A DNA stretch of 64,000 nucleotides from Phycisphaerales bacterium AB-hyl4 (GCA_041821185.1 JBGUBD010000001.1:434001-498000), one strand, 5' to 3'. Positions 43,090 through 51,795 are shown, numbered from the stretch's first letter. Numbers and translations: made by a program. Notes: a model not told the origin generated them from the sequence alone.

Positions 43090-43903
43090 ATGGCTTTTCG
43101 TCGATCTGCTCGAAGCCGCGGCGGATGGCGTCGAGGTCTTCTTTGTCGGCCTGGCCTTTGACGAAACGCTGAACCAGGTCGCTTTCGTGGTTGTGGAAGG
43201 TCTGCGGATCGCCGTCGCAGACGATTCGACCATCGTAAAGTAACACCAGACGATCGGCAATTTTGTTCGCGCTGACCATGTCATGCGTCACCACGATGCT
43301 CGTGATGCCCAGGCGACGATTCAACGCGATGATCAACTCGTTGATCACGTCCGAACGGATCGGATCCAGCCCCGTGGTCGGCTCATCGTAGAGGATCAGC
43401 GACGGGTTCAGCACAATCGCCCGGGCCAGCGCGACCCGCTTCCGCTGGCCGCCGGAGAGGTCGGCAGGCATTTTCTTCTGAATGTTGGGCAGGCCGACCA
43501 TTTCAAGCACCTGCTCGACGCGCTCGTCTCGCTCGGCTTCGGTCTGCCTGGTGTGCTCGACGAGGGGGAAGGCGACGTTTTCGCCGACGTTCATCGAGTC
43601 GAACAGCGCGCCCATCTGGAAGAGGAAGCCGATGTGCTTGCGGATCTCCACCAGTTCAGCCGGGCTCATGCGGTCGACGCGCTGCTCGTCGAAGTAGACT
43701 TCGCCGGCGTCGGGCCGCAGCAGGCCGACGATGTGCTTCAGCAGCACGCTTTTGCCCGTTCCGGAGGGGCCGAGGATGACGGTGGTCTTGCCACGCTCGA
43801 AGCGGAGGCTCACATCGCGCAACACGTGCAGCGAGCCGAACGACTTGGAGACGTTGTCCAGTCGGACCAGCCCGTCGGGTTGTTCGCTTTGTTGTTCGTT
43901 CAC
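43088..43903 (-). CDS. MlaF-type ABC transporter ATPase
   Basis: A 271-residue ABC ATPase starting with GTG at 43903. Walker A is GPSGTGKSVLLKH, the signature is LSGGQRKRVALARA, Walker B is LILYDEPTTGLDP, and the switch His is in VVTHDM. It resembles MlaF of the phospholipid transport system, with the following gene encoding its MCE partner. It is in the cytoplasm at the inner membrane. The permease is missing from the window; the aminotransferase gene upstream ends 18 bases away. Confidence 0.9.
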   Translation of the reverse strand: MNEQQSEQPDGLVRLDNVSKSFGSLHVLRDVSLRFERGKTTVILGPSGTGKSVLLKHIVGLLRPDAGEVYFDEQRVDRMSPAELVEIRKHIGFLFQMGALFDSMNVGENVAFPLVEHTRQTEAERDERVEQVLEMVGLPNIQKKMPADLSGGQRKRVALARAIVLNPSLILYDEPTTGLDPIRSDVINELIIALNRRLGITSIVVTHDMVSANKIADRLVLLYDGRIVCDGDPQTFHNHESDLVQRFVKGQADKEDLDAIRRGFEQIDEKP

Positions 43904-43920
43904 AGGGGCGGGGCCGAGTG

Positions 43921-45033
43921 TTACTCGGCTTTGAAAAACTCACGCACAGCGGCGACGACCTCGTCCTGTTGGGCGTTGGTCATTTCAGGGTAGATCGGAA
44001 GGCTGAGCACCTCTTCGCAGGCCGCTTCCGCAGCAGGCAGGTTGCCGGGGCGGTAGTTCAGATCGGTGTAGCACGGCTGCAGGTGCACGGGCTCGGGATA
44101 GTAGACCCGCGTACCGATGCCGCAGGCGTCCAGGTGATGGCGTACCGCTTCGCGCTGGCCGCCGCGGACGCGTACGGTGTACTGGTTGTACGCGTGGAAG
44201 CGAACGTCGGGCTCGAAGGGGGTGGTCATCGCCAGGTCTTCGAACTTGCGGCCGTAGCGGTCGGCGATCTCGCGACGTCGTTCGACCCAGCCGTTGAGGT
44301 GCTTGAGCTTGATGCTGAGCACGGCGGCCTGGATCGCGTCGAGGCGGAAGTTGCCACCGATCAGGGGGAAATGGTAGCCCCGGTCTGAGCCATGCACGCG
44401 AAGCATGCGGATTTTATCCGCCAGCTTGGCGTCGTTGGTCACCACCGCGCCGCCGTCGCCGAGGGCGGGCACGCTCTTGGTGGGATAGAAGCTGAAGCAG
44501 CCGACGTCGCCGATGCTGCCGACGGGCTTGTCGTCGTAGCGTGCGCCGAGGGCTTGCGCGGCGTCTTCGATGACGGCGAGGTTGTTGGCTTTGGCGAGGT
44601 CGTTGATCGGCCCCATGTTGGCGGGCAGGCCGAACAGGTGCACGGGGATGATGGCCTTGGTCTGCCGGGTCAGGGCGCCCTCAATCTGCTCGACGTCGAG
44701 GTTGTAGGTGCGCGGCACGATGTCGACGAACACAGGCTTCGCGCCGACGCGGCTGATGCAGCCCGCGGTGGCGAAAAAGGTGAACGGCGTGGTGATCACC
44801 TCATCGCCAGGCCCGATGTCCAGCGCCATCAACGCCACCAGCAGCGCGTCCGTGCCGGAACTGACGCCGATGGCGTGCTCGACCTGGCAGTACTCCGCCA
44901 GCTCTCGCTCGAATTTCTCGACATAAGGCCCAAGGATGAACTGGCCCGAAGCTAAGACCTCCGCAAACGCCGCTTCGAGCGGTTCACGGAGCAATTCATG
45001 TTGGTCAGCAAGATCGATCAGCGGTACGGCCAT
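43921..45033 (-). CDS. DegT/DnrJ/EryC1/StrS aminotransferase
   Basis: A 370-residue PLP enzyme of the sugar aminotransferase family. AIGVSSGTDALLVALMALDI and VITTPFTFFATAGCISRVGA are characteristic, as is VIEDAAQALGARYDDKPVGS; the Schiff-base Lys is in CFSFYPTKSVPALGDGG. These enzymes aminate nucleotide-linked keto-sugars for surface glycans or antibiotics. ATG at 45033 is used; a longer frame upstream is not family-like. It is not next to other nucleotide-sugar genes, but polysaccharide-related genes occur at 47790 and 49027. Confidence 0.9.
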   Translation of the reverse strand: MAVPLIDLADQHELLREPLEAAFAEVLASGQFILGPYVEKFERELAEYCQVEHAIGVSSGTDALLVALMALDIGPGDEVITTPFTFFATAGCISRVGAKPVFVDIVPRTYNLDVEQIEGALTRQTKAIIPVHLFGLPANMGPINDLAKANNLAVIEDAAQALGARYDDKPVGSIGDVGCFSFYPTKSVPALGDGGAVVTNDAKLADKIRMLRVHGSDRGYHFPLIGGNFRLDAIQAAVLSIKLKHLNGWVERRREIADRYGRKFEDLAMTTPFEPDVRFHAYNQYTVRVRGGQREAVRHHLDACGIGTRVYYPEPVHLQPCYTDLNYRPGNLPAAEAACEEVLSLPIYPEMTNAQQDEVVAAVREFFKAE

Positions 45034-45397
45034 GGCTTGCCCGAATCCTTTCGCGCGTGGCAGTGGAAAACGCACGTCAGCATACATGCGATCGACAAGC
45101 CTCGCCAAGGCGGGGCCACCGCCCGGCATGCCAACACCGGCAGACGCATCATGTATGGCAACGCGAGTTTCGTATTTGACACATTTAGCGGCGGTGCTTG
45201 CACCGCCTTTTCCGCCCTGGGCCCGCCGCAATGACCGAACGCGCGGGCCGAGGCCCGCGTCTAAATGTTAATCCGCCTTGTCGTATCAGGCACAGGCGTC
45301 GCCTTGCCAGATAAGGCAAGGCGATAGACAACGTTGGCTGACTCGGAGCACCGAGCCGCCAATCTGGCGTTGATGGAAAACAGAAAGCCGACCGGCT
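45034..45397. other. Gap between the DegT gene and rpsR with several hairpins
   Basis: 364 bases without a gene. It holds a stem GGCGGTG/CACCGCC followed by TTTT on the plus strand (45190-45211), a stem CGCGGGCC/GGCCCGCG-type at 45241-45260, and a ten-base stem TCGCCTTGCC/GGCAAGGCGA (45299-45324). A terminator of rpsR lies at the right edge. The plus-strand hairpin with TTTT has no upstream gene, so it might end a small RNA, but no promoter is clear. Confidence 0.45.
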
Positions 45398-45399
45398 TT
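45376..45399 (-). terminator. Intrinsic terminator of rpsR
   Basis: On the minus strand AAAGCCG/CGGCTTT forms a perfect seven-base stem around GT, followed by CTGTTTTCC. The stem begins at the rpsR stop codon. Confidence 0.75.
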
Positions 45400-45640
45400 A
45401 CAGCGTCGCGCTGGTGTAAGGCAGCAGCGACATGTAACGCGCCCGCTTGATCGCCTGGGACACCAGTCGCTGCTCGCGAGCGGTCAGGCCGGTCTTCTTA
45501 CGGCTTTGAATCTTGCCGTTGGGCGTCAGGAATCGGCGAAGGTCGTCGGCCTGGCGATAGTCAACGTACACCTTGCCGGTGCTGCTGACGCGGGCCGCCT
45601 TGCCACGGGCCGCGGGAGAGAACTTCTTGAATTCAGCCAT
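45398..45640 (-). CDS. rpsR: Ribosomal protein bS18
   Basis: An 80-residue protein of normal S18 size. The core VDYRQADDLRRFLTPNGKI followed by TGLTAREQRLVSQAIKRARY and MSLLPYT is diagnostic. It binds S6 and 16S rRNA in the 30S platform. GGAG precedes the ATG at 45640. It is a monocistronic gene here: neither rpsF, ssb nor rplI is adjacent, and it ends in its own terminator. Confidence 0.95.
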   Translation of the reverse strand: MAEFKKFSPAARGKAARVSSTGKVYVDYRQADDLRRFLTPNGKIQSRKKTGLTAREQRLVSQAIKRARYMSLLPYTSATL

Positions 45641-45955
45641 GATGCGAAACTCCGTCTCGGGTTAATAGCCCCAGTCGTCAGCCGCCGGGGCGACGGCAAA
45701 TCGTGAGCCACATACTTTACCGCCCCAACCGGTCCCTGCCAAGTCAGGGGTCAGACAGCCAGACGAATCGGCGAATCACCCAAGCCGAGGGCTGAGGAGC
45801 CGCGGCGACGAAGCCCCGGATCGTGGCCGACGCAAACTTTGAATGTCATCGGCAACCTTCAGCGTCGACGATCCGGCCCTTCGTCGCTACCGCTCCCCAG
45901 GGCTCGGCTTGCCCAATCAGAAACGAGAAACCACAAACCAGTACCCCCCACCCCC
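45641..45955. other. Gap between rpsR and the Nif3-like gene
   Basis: 315 bases without a gene. It holds the MITE-like element at 45781-45911 and a short CAGAAACGAGAAACC repeat at 45917-45940. A promoter of rpsR is expected at the left, but none is obvious. Confidence 0.5.
45781..45911. repeat. MITE-like inverted element, copy A
   Basis: AAGCCGAGGGCTGAGGAGC then CGGCGACGAAGCCCCGGATC on the left (45782-45823) is matched by the reverse complement GATCCGGCCCTTCGTCGCTA ... CAGGGCTCGGCTT on the right (45868-45910), with a few mismatches. The arms are about 43 bases and the centre about 44 bases. A second copy is at 59167-59281. Confidence 0.85.
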
Positions 45956-47086
45956 CTACCGCAATGCCGTCGGCGGCCCGTCCACCTCGCTCACCTGCCA
46001 TTGCACCCCGGCCGCCCCCGCCGCGATGATCCGCTCCCGGTACACCGGCAGGTACGGCCGTTCCGTCTGCGTATGCCCCGCCAGCACCACCGACACCCCC
46101 GATGCGACTGCCGACAGCACATCGTGATGCCGCATCTCACCGGTGAAAAACACGTCCACGTCCCCCGCCTCCGCCAGCAGCGAGCCGCCCGCGCCAGCAC
46201 ACAGCCCCACCCGCTGCACCTCGTCCGCCCCGTCCGCCGTCGCCACCTCCAGATGCTTCACGCCCAGGTGCTTCTTCAGCCGACTCACCAGCGTCGCCAG
46301 CTTCACCGGCCGACGCAGCGTCACCACCCGCCCCTGCCCGGCGGTGGCGGCGCTCACCTGCTCCGGTGCGTGCAACGGGAAGATGTAAAACGCAGGCTCT
46401 TCATAAGGATGTTCCGTCCGCACGACATGCACCGCGTCGGCCAATCGGTCGGCGGGCACGATCATCTCCAGCCGAACCTCCGGCACGCGCTCCAGACGAT
46501 TGGCGAGCCCCACCGTCGGGTGCGTGGTTTCGTCGCCGAGGAACGTGCCCTCGCCCATCAGGTTGAACGAGCACTGGCTGTAGTGGCCGATTACCCCCGC
46601 GCCGGCGTCGGACAGCTTGGCTCGGAACCGGTCGACGTCTTCCTTAGGCGTGAAAACCACAAGCTCGAAAATACGATTGTCCGCACCACTCGCTGGCACC
46701 TCGGCTACACGGATCGGCCGAGCGTCGCCTTCGCCCACCCCGCTCGCCAGCCAGTCGTTCACGCCGCCCTCGGCCGCATCCAGCGCCGTGTGCGGACTGT
46801 AAATCGCCATCCCCGTGCGAGCCGCCCGCAGCACAATCCGCTGCTTCACCTCCGCCTCCGTCAGCGCTGCCAGCGGCTTGAAGATCGGCGGGTGGTACGC
46901 CACCACCAGATCCGCCTTCCGCCTGATCGCCTCCGCGAGCACCGGCTCGGTCAGGTCAATGCACAGCAGCCCCCGCTTTACCCGCTGGTCGGCCTCGCCC
47001 AGTTGCAGCCCCACCGCGTCCCAAGGCTCGGCCAATCGCTCCGGCGCCAACGTTCGCAATACGTCCAGAACCTGTGTCAATTTCAT
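45956..47086 (-). CDS. Nif3-like dinuclear metal centre protein
   Basis: A 376-residue protein of the NIF3/YbgI family (GTP cyclohydrolase 1 type 2-like). LTQVLDVLRTLAPERLAEPW and VGLQLGEAD start the fold. ADLVVAYHPPIF and IYSPHTALDAAEGGVNDWLA give the first metal ligands. The C-terminal part supplies VFFTGEMRHHDVLSA. A long inserted domain of about 120 residues (NGG1p/CutA1-like) is typical of longer members. The physiological substrate is unknown. ATG at 47086 is chosen; a 180-residue frame upstream is antisense to the coiled-coil gene. Confidence 0.88.
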   Translation of the reverse strand: MKLTQVLDVLRTLAPERLAEPWDAVGLQLGEADQRVKRGLLCIDLTEPVLAEAIRRKADLVVAYHPPIFKPLAALTEAEVKQRIVLRAARTGMAIYSPHTALDAAEGGVNDWLASGVGEGDARPIRVAEVPASGADNRIFELVVFTPKEDVDRFRAKLSDAGAGVIGHYSQCSFNLMGEGTFLGDETTHPTVGLANRLERVPEVRLEMIVPADRLADAVHVVRTEHPYEEPAFYIFPLHAPEQVSAATAGQGRVVTLRRPVKLATLVSRLKKHLGVKHLEVATADGADEVQRVGLCAGAGGSLLAEAGDVDVFFTGEMRHHDVLSAVASGVSVVLAGHTQTERPYLPVYRERIIAAGAAGVQWQVSEVDGPPTALR

Positions 47087-47206
47087 AGGTTCGAAGCATA
47101 TCGGACCTTGCCGGATTATGCAGCCTTCCCGACCGCTCAGCCGATACGGATCGATGAAACACATCGCGCTGCCGCGCGAGCCCCAGCCAGGGAGGTTTAA
47201 AGAACG

Positions 47207-47662
47207 ATGACTCGACCCACACTTGCCCTCACGCACGACGATCTGCCCACCCCGCGCACCCTCACGCCCCGCCAGCAGCTCGAAGCCGTTCGGCGGGCAC
47301 AGTCTCGCGTTGAACAGCGCGTCAAGCTCGGCGTCCAACTGTTCCGCTCCGCCGAGGCACATCTTACCGAGCAGCATGACCTGCTCGCCCAGGCCAAGCA
47401 GGAGCAGGCCAATCTCCGCGAACAGCTCGAAATCGACGTCGCTCGCAGCCTTCGCGCCTACGGCCAAAGGACGCAACACATGGACGACCGCCTCACCGAC
47501 GCCATCGACAAACTCGAAGAACGCCTCGACGTCCTCCAGAATCGCTGGCAGGAAACCGAGCAGCGCCTCGAACAGATGGTCCGCCGATCCGAAACGCTGC
47601 TCCACCAAAGCCGATCCATGCTCGAAACCGGCCAGGCCCGCCGCCCCAGCGTACGAACGTAA
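47207..47662 (+). CDS. Coiled-coil hypothetical protein
   Basis: A 151-residue soluble protein that is almost wholly predicted alpha-helical: EQRVKLGVQLFRSAEAHLTE, then DAIDKLEERLDVLQNRWQET. It starts at 47207 after GGGAGG. No family, signal peptide or membrane segment is recognised. It lies divergent from the Nif3-like gene, before the polysaccharide genes. Confidence 0.6.
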   Translation: MTRPTLALTHDDLPTPRTLTPRQQLEAVRRAQSRVEQRVKLGVQLFRSAEAHLTEQHDLLAQAKQEQANLREQLEIDVARSLRAYGQRTQHMDDRLTDAIDKLEERLDVLQNRWQETEQRLEQMVRRSETLLHQSRSMLETGQARRPSVRT

Positions 47663-47789
47663 TCGCAAATTTCGTCGCCATCTTGTTTCAACAAACTCCC
47701 CCTTGCCCCCACCACCTGTGCCGCGCTAACCTGCCAGACCAGGGCTGACAGTGGGCGATATCAATCGCTAATGGTGGGAAAACAAGCAT

Positions 47790-49058
47790 ATGGCCAGACC
47801 GCTACGTATCTGCGTGCTGGGGAATTTCTCCGGCCGAAACGCTGGTGATATCGCCATCCTCAAGGGACTGATTCACGACATCGAAGCGCGGTTCGACAAC
47901 CCGTACTTCCTTGTCCCCACCATCAATCCCCGTTTCATCCGCGAACACATCAACCGCCACGGCAATGTCCAGCCTGTCTCCCTCCTGCCATGGGCGATGA
48001 GCGCGAAAATCTTCGGCTTGCCACTGCTCCACGCCACACTGACCAGCGATGTGATCCTCATCACCGACAACATTCTCTTCGACCGCCGCCTCTGGAATCC
48101 GCTTTACAACTACCTCGGCACCCTCTCGCTCATCCTGCCGATCGCCGCCCGACGCGGCACGCCCGTCGTGCTCTACAACGCCAGCCTCGGCCCCGTGACC
48201 ACCACCATGGGCCGACGTTGCCTCCATCGATTGATGCAGGCCTGCTCGCTCGTCATCCTCCGCGACCAGCCCTCCCAGCAACTGCTCGAACGCCTCGACA
48301 TCCCCCACCCCGCGCCGCACTTCGCCGCCGACTGCGCACTGGGCACGATGGCTGTAGACGAGTCGGCCGTCGACCGCATTGCCGAGCGTGAGAACCTCTT
48401 CCAAAACCCCAACGGCACGGTCGGCTTCAACGTCAACACCTACCTCGACGTCTTCCTCAACAAAGTCGGCCGACACCGTAACACCCACGGCCTGCTCGAC
48501 GAACTCGCCCGCGCGATTGATCGGCTCATCGAGCAGCTCGACGTCGACATCCTTTTCGTCATCACCCAGGTCATGGACCTCAAAGTCGCCCAGCCGCTTA
48601 AACGCCGCATCAAACAGCAGCATCGCGTCAAGCTCATCTCAAATCAACGCTACCACGACCAGCAGATCGCCGGCGTGCTCCGCCGCTGTGAGCTGCTCGT
48701 GGGCATGCGGACCCACGCGCTCATTCTCGCCGCCAGCGTCGGCACGCCCGTCGTCGGCATCGTCAGCTATCCCAAAACCACCGGCTTCATGCTCTCCATC
48801 GAGCAGGGCCACCACCTCATCCACTTCGATACGCTCGATGAAGACAACCTCGTCCGCCACGTCGCCGACGCGTACGCCACCCGCCACGAAACCCGCCTTC
48901 AACTGAAACCCATCATCGAACGCGAAAAGGCCCGCGCCGCCCAAGGCGCCGATCTGCTGCACGATTTTCTCTTTCGCCGACCCGACACCCCGCCCGAACA
49001 CCCGCCCAGCATGAGCACGCCCCCCCATGAGCGACACCCCCTCCCCAAACCCGACTGA
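47790..49058 (+). CDS. Polysaccharide pyruvyl transferase family protein
   Basis: A 422-residue protein of the PS_pyruv_trans family (CsaB-like). The N-terminal LRICVLGNFSGRNAGDIAIL is the P-loop-like start of the GT-B fold, and the C-terminal CELLVGMRTHALILAASVGT is the family signature with the His. Members add pyruvate ketals to cell-surface polysaccharides or transfer to sugars. Its final 32 bases overlap the next gene in another frame, so the two are likely co-translated. The last 30 residues (HPPSMSTPPHERHPLPKPD) are Pro-rich. Confidence 0.85.
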   Translation: MARPLRICVLGNFSGRNAGDIAILKGLIHDIEARFDNPYFLVPTINPRFIREHINRHGNVQPVSLLPWAMSAKIFGLPLLHATLTSDVILITDNILFDRRLWNPLYNYLGTLSLILPIAARRGTPVVLYNASLGPVTTTMGRRCLHRLMQACSLVILRDQPSQQLLERLDIPHPAPHFAADCALGTMAVDESAVDRIAERENLFQNPNGTVGFNVNTYLDVFLNKVGRHRNTHGLLDELARAIDRLIEQLDVDILFVITQVMDLKVAQPLKRRIKQQHRVKLISNQRYHDQQIAGVLRRCELLVGMRTHALILAASVGTPVVGIVSYPKTTGFMLSIEQGHHLIHFDTLDEDNLVRHVADAYATRHETRLQLKPIIEREKARAAQGADLLHDFLFRRPDTPPEHPPSMSTPPHERHPLPKPD

Positions 49059-49887
49059 CGCGAACCGCGCCCCCGACGCGCCATCTTCACCCGAAGCCCA
49101 CGGCGTCACGCCGTGGGCGTCCCCCGAACCTGAAACCGACCGACCGTTCACCCGCTCCCACGCCGCCGCCACCGACGCACGCCAATCCGCCGCCACCCGA
49201 TACCGCCAGCTCGTCACTGGCGGCGGTTGGCCCACGTTCATCAAATACGAACTGCTCACCACCTGCCTCGGCGACCTGCCCGGCGCGGCCGGCCTCGCCC
49301 TCCGCGCCAAAGCCTACCGACACCTGCTCGCCGATCTCGGTCCCGGCAGCGTCATCGGCCGCGACGTCACCCTCCGACGACCCGATCGCATCCGCATCGG
49401 CCGAAACTGCATCATCGAAGACCACGTCGTCCTCGACGCAAAAGGCGATCAAGGCGACGGCATCATCATCCGAGACAACGTCTTCCTCGGCCGCGGCACG
49501 ATCCTCTCCCTCCGCGGCGGCACGATCGACATCGGCCCCGGCACGTGTATCTCCAGCAACTGCCGCATGGGCACGCTGGGCACGATCCGCATCGGCGAAA
49601 AAGCACTCGTCGCCGCCTACACCTACCTCGCCGGCGCAGGCCACCGGACCGACAACCCCGACATCACCATCGCCGACGCACCCATCGACGACCGCGGCGG
49701 CATCACCGTCGGCGACGGCGCCTGGCTCGGCGCATACACCATGCTCATGGATGGCATCACCGTCGGCGAGCACGCCGTCGTCGGCGCACACAGCGTCGTC
49801 CGCGACAACATCCCCCCCTACGCCGTCGCCGCCGGCGCTCCCGCCCAGTTCAAAAAAGATCGTCGCGCCCAACCACCATCCCAGTAA
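49027..49887 (+). CDS. Left-handed beta-helix acyltransferase
   Basis: A 286-residue protein with hexapeptide repeats from residue about 105 to 270 (GSVIGRDVTLRRPDRIRIGR, GGITVGDGAWLGAYTMLMDG, ITVGEHAVVGAHSVVRDNIP). It resembles O-acetyltransferases of polysaccharides. The N-terminal 55 residues are low complexity, and EAHGVTPWAS at residues about 23-32 is encoded by a REP-like palindrome. The start at 49027 overlaps the previous gene by 32 bases. It likely works with the pyruvyl transferase on a surface glycan. Confidence 0.82.
   Translation: MSDTPSPNPTDANRAPDAPSSPEAHGVTPWASPEPETDRPFTRSHAAATDARQSAATRYRQLVTGGGWPTFIKYELLTTCLGDLPGAAGLALRAKAYRHLLADLGPGSVIGRDVTLRRPDRIRIGRNCIIEDHVVLDAKGDQGDGIIIRDNVFLGRGTILSLRGGTIDIGPGTCISSNCRMGTLGTIRIGEKALVAAYTYLAGAGHRTDNPDITIADAPIDDRGGITVGDGAWLGAYTMLMDGITVGEHAVVGAHSVVRDNIPPYAVAAGAPAQFKKDRRAQPPSQ
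49094..49121. repeat. REP-like palindrome inside a coding region (copy 7)
   Basis: GCCCACGGCG and CGCCGTGGGC around TCA lie within codons 23-32 of the acyltransferase gene, in a low-complexity linker ahead of the beta-helix domain. Confidence 0.88.
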
Positions 49888-49901
49888 CCCCCGACGCCCA
49901 C

Positions 49902-49930
49902 GACGCCCACGGATTCAATCCGTGGGCGTC
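49902..49930. repeat. REP-like palindrome (copy 8)
   Basis: Perfect 13-base arms GACGCCCACGGAT and ATCCGTGGGCGTC around TCA. It lies just past the acyltransferase stop, between convergent genes, and may terminate both. Confidence 0.9.
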
Positions 49931-49932
49931 TG

Positions 49933-50301
49933 CTAAACACCCCCGCGCGCCCGCTCCACCGCACCCCTTGCATCATCAATTAACTCCCGCATCGTCGCCG
50001 GCATCGCATGCCCTTCCCACCGCTGCTCCAGCGCTTCGCCATGCCGTTGCACCAGCACGCCAGCGCGGTCCACCCCCAGCGCCCGCTCATCAGCCGGGAG
50101 CTCATCCACGTTCTGCAACGCGAACCATACCGCCTGCAGCATGATCACATCCCCGACCGACGCACGCATCAGCCGACCTTCGCCCGCATCAGGCAACCCC
50201 ACCGCCTGCCGCGCGAACGCCACCCAATGCCCCAACAACGTCGTCCACGTCAACCGATCCGGATACAACGGCTCCACCGATTGTTCATCACGTTCACTCA
50301 T
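49933..50301 (-). CDS. Conserved planctomycete hypothetical protein
   Basis: A 122-residue soluble protein. LTWTTLLGHWVAFARQAVGL then GDVIMLQAVWFALQNVDELP suggests an all-helical fold; I recall this pattern from unnamed planctomycete proteins. It has no catalytic motif or signal. ATG at 50301 is chosen; upstream the frame runs into a REP-like repeat. It lies between two plus-strand genes and is convergent with the acyltransferase. Confidence 0.6.
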   Translation of the reverse strand: MSERDEQSVEPLYPDRLTWTTLLGHWVAFARQAVGLPDAGEGRLMRASVGDVIMLQAVWFALQNVDELPADERALGVDRAGVLVQRHGEALEQRWEGHAMPATMRELIDDARGAVERARGGV

Positions 50302-50355
50302 CCCCCTCACTCTACACCAATCCCCCCCACCATCCATAAAGCCCATGCCATCAAT

Positions 50356-50384
50356 AAAGCCCACGGATGGCCATCCGTGGGCTC
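50356..50384. repeat. REP-like palindrome (copy 9)
   Basis: A perfect 26-base palindrome: AGCCCACGGATGG followed directly by CCATCCGTGGGCT, with no loop. It lies between two divergent genes. Confidence 0.9.
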
Positions 50385-50403
50385 CCCCCGCTAAACTCCT
50401 CAT

Positions 50404-51222
50404 ATGTCCATCCTCACCCACGGCTCAGACCTCACCCTCAGCCCCGCGATCGGCCCGCTTGTACGCCCGCGCAACATCACGGTCCGCGCCACACTCGATC
50501 AGCTCGCCCGCCTCAACTGCCACAGCATCCAGCTCGACGCCACCCTCCCCGGCCTGCGCCCGCGCGAGCTGAGCGTCCGCGCCCGGCGTGACCTGCTCGC
50601 CATGCTCAACCGCCGCAACGTCCGACCCGCGGGCCTCGACCTGTTCATCCCGCGCAAGCACTACACCGACCCCGACCACGTCGATCGCGCCATGGCCGCC
50701 ACCACCGCCGCCATCGAGCTCGCCCACCACCTCGGCCGACTGCCTGTCAGCCTTGCACTGCCCGTCAAACGCCTGCCCGACGAGCTGCGCAGCGCCCTCG
50801 TCGAAGCCGCCGACGGCCACGGCGTCCGCCTCGCCATCCACGCCGAAGACCAACTCGACCACCTCGAAACCTGGCTCAACGACGTCGACCTGCCCGCGCT
50901 CGGCGCTGCCATCGACCCCGCCGCCCTGCTCGCTCGCGGCCATGACCCCGCCGCTATCGCTCAACGTCTTGGCAAGTACCTCGCCGTCGCCCGCCTGAGC
51001 GACATCGACCGCAGCGCCGCCGACGATGATGACGACGCCGGCGAAGCCGTCCGCTGTCCCGTCGGCTCGGGCGAACTCGACCTCATCCCCTACCGTGTCA
51101 GCCTCGACCTCGCCGTCAACCGCGTGGGCCCCGTCGTGCTCGACCCGCGCGGCTTGCCCAATCCTTACGCCGCCTTCGCCGCCGCCCGCCATGCATGGGA
51201 GAACGCCGCCTTCACCGCATAA
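50404..51222 (+). CDS. TIM-barrel sugar phosphate isomerase/epimerase-like protein
   Basis: A 272-residue protein. The first half (QLARLNCHSIQLDATLPGLR, VRPAGLDLFIPRKHYTD) and the middle (RLAIHAEDQLDHLETWLND) resemble xylose isomerase-like TIM barrels (AP endonuclease family 2). Metal ligands Glu and His are partly recognisable (IHAED, LGAAIDPAALLARGHDP). The C-terminal LIPYRVSLDLAVNRVGPVV is less typical. It could be a sugar isomerase; the substrate is unknown and family assignment is tentative. Confidence 0.65.
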   Translation: MSILTHGSDLTLSPAIGPLVRPRNITVRATLDQLARLNCHSIQLDATLPGLRPRELSVRARRDLLAMLNRRNVRPAGLDLFIPRKHYTDPDHVDRAMAATTAAIELAHHLGRLPVSLALPVKRLPDELRSALVEAADGHGVRLAIHAEDQLDHLETWLNDVDLPALGAAIDPAALLARGHDPAAIAQRLGKYLAVARLSDIDRSAADDDDDAGEAVRCPVGSGELDLIPYRVSLDLAVNRVGPVVLDPRGLPNPYAAFAAARHAWENAAFTA

Positions 51223-51274
51223 TCCCCCCGCCCCAACCGGCCCGTTTTAGCCGCGAAGCGCAGCGGAGCGCCCC

Positions 51275-51646
51275 ATGCCCCGACGTCACACCTTCATCCC
51301 CCTCACCCGCAAGCGCCGCGTCGCCGAGCACATGGCCATGGTCGTGCTCGCCCTTCAGGCCACACTGCTGCTCACATTCCAGGTCACCCCCAGCCGACTC
51401 CCGCCGAGGCTGACGTTGCTCGAACTGCTCTGGGCATTGCCGCAGCGCCCCACCTTCTACCCGTTCATCGCCGTCTTCCTCGCCGGCCCGCCGCTCACCG
51501 TCCTCGCCTGCCGCGTCCCCGGCAAGCATCGCACATGGCTCATCGTCGGCTGGATCATCTTCCTCTCGCTCCTGCTCACCTTCTTCGGCGACCGCGTCTC
51601 CCTCATGCTCCGCATCCTCGAATGGCAGTTCCACCAATCCCGCTAA
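51275..51646 (+). CDS. Small membrane protein
   Basis: A 123-residue protein with three hydrophobic segments: MAMVVLALQATLLLTFQV, FYPFIAVFLAGPPLTVLACR and WLIVGWIIFLSLLLTFFGD. The N-terminus is basic (RRHTFIPLTRKRR). No family is recognised. ATG at 51275 follows CGGAGCG. A short repeat TTAGCCGCGAAGC lies just upstream. It lies 52 bases behind the TIM-barrel gene and probably shares its transcript. Confidence 0.6.
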   Translation: MPRRHTFIPLTRKRRVAEHMAMVVLALQATLLLTFQVTPSRLPPRLTLLELLWALPQRPTFYPFIAVFLAGPPLTVLACRVPGKHRTWLIVGWIIFLSLLLTFFGDRVSLMLRILEWQFHQSR

Positions 51647-51795
51647 CCCCCCAAACGTCTCTCCCCCCGAAGCCCACGGAGTCTCACCCTGGGCCCGCCT
51701 CAAAAACAAAAAAAATCGCCCCCACCAGGAACCGCCCTCCTTCCCAAACGTCTGACCCCATGACGACGACGACCGTCGCTCACGGAGAACCCACC

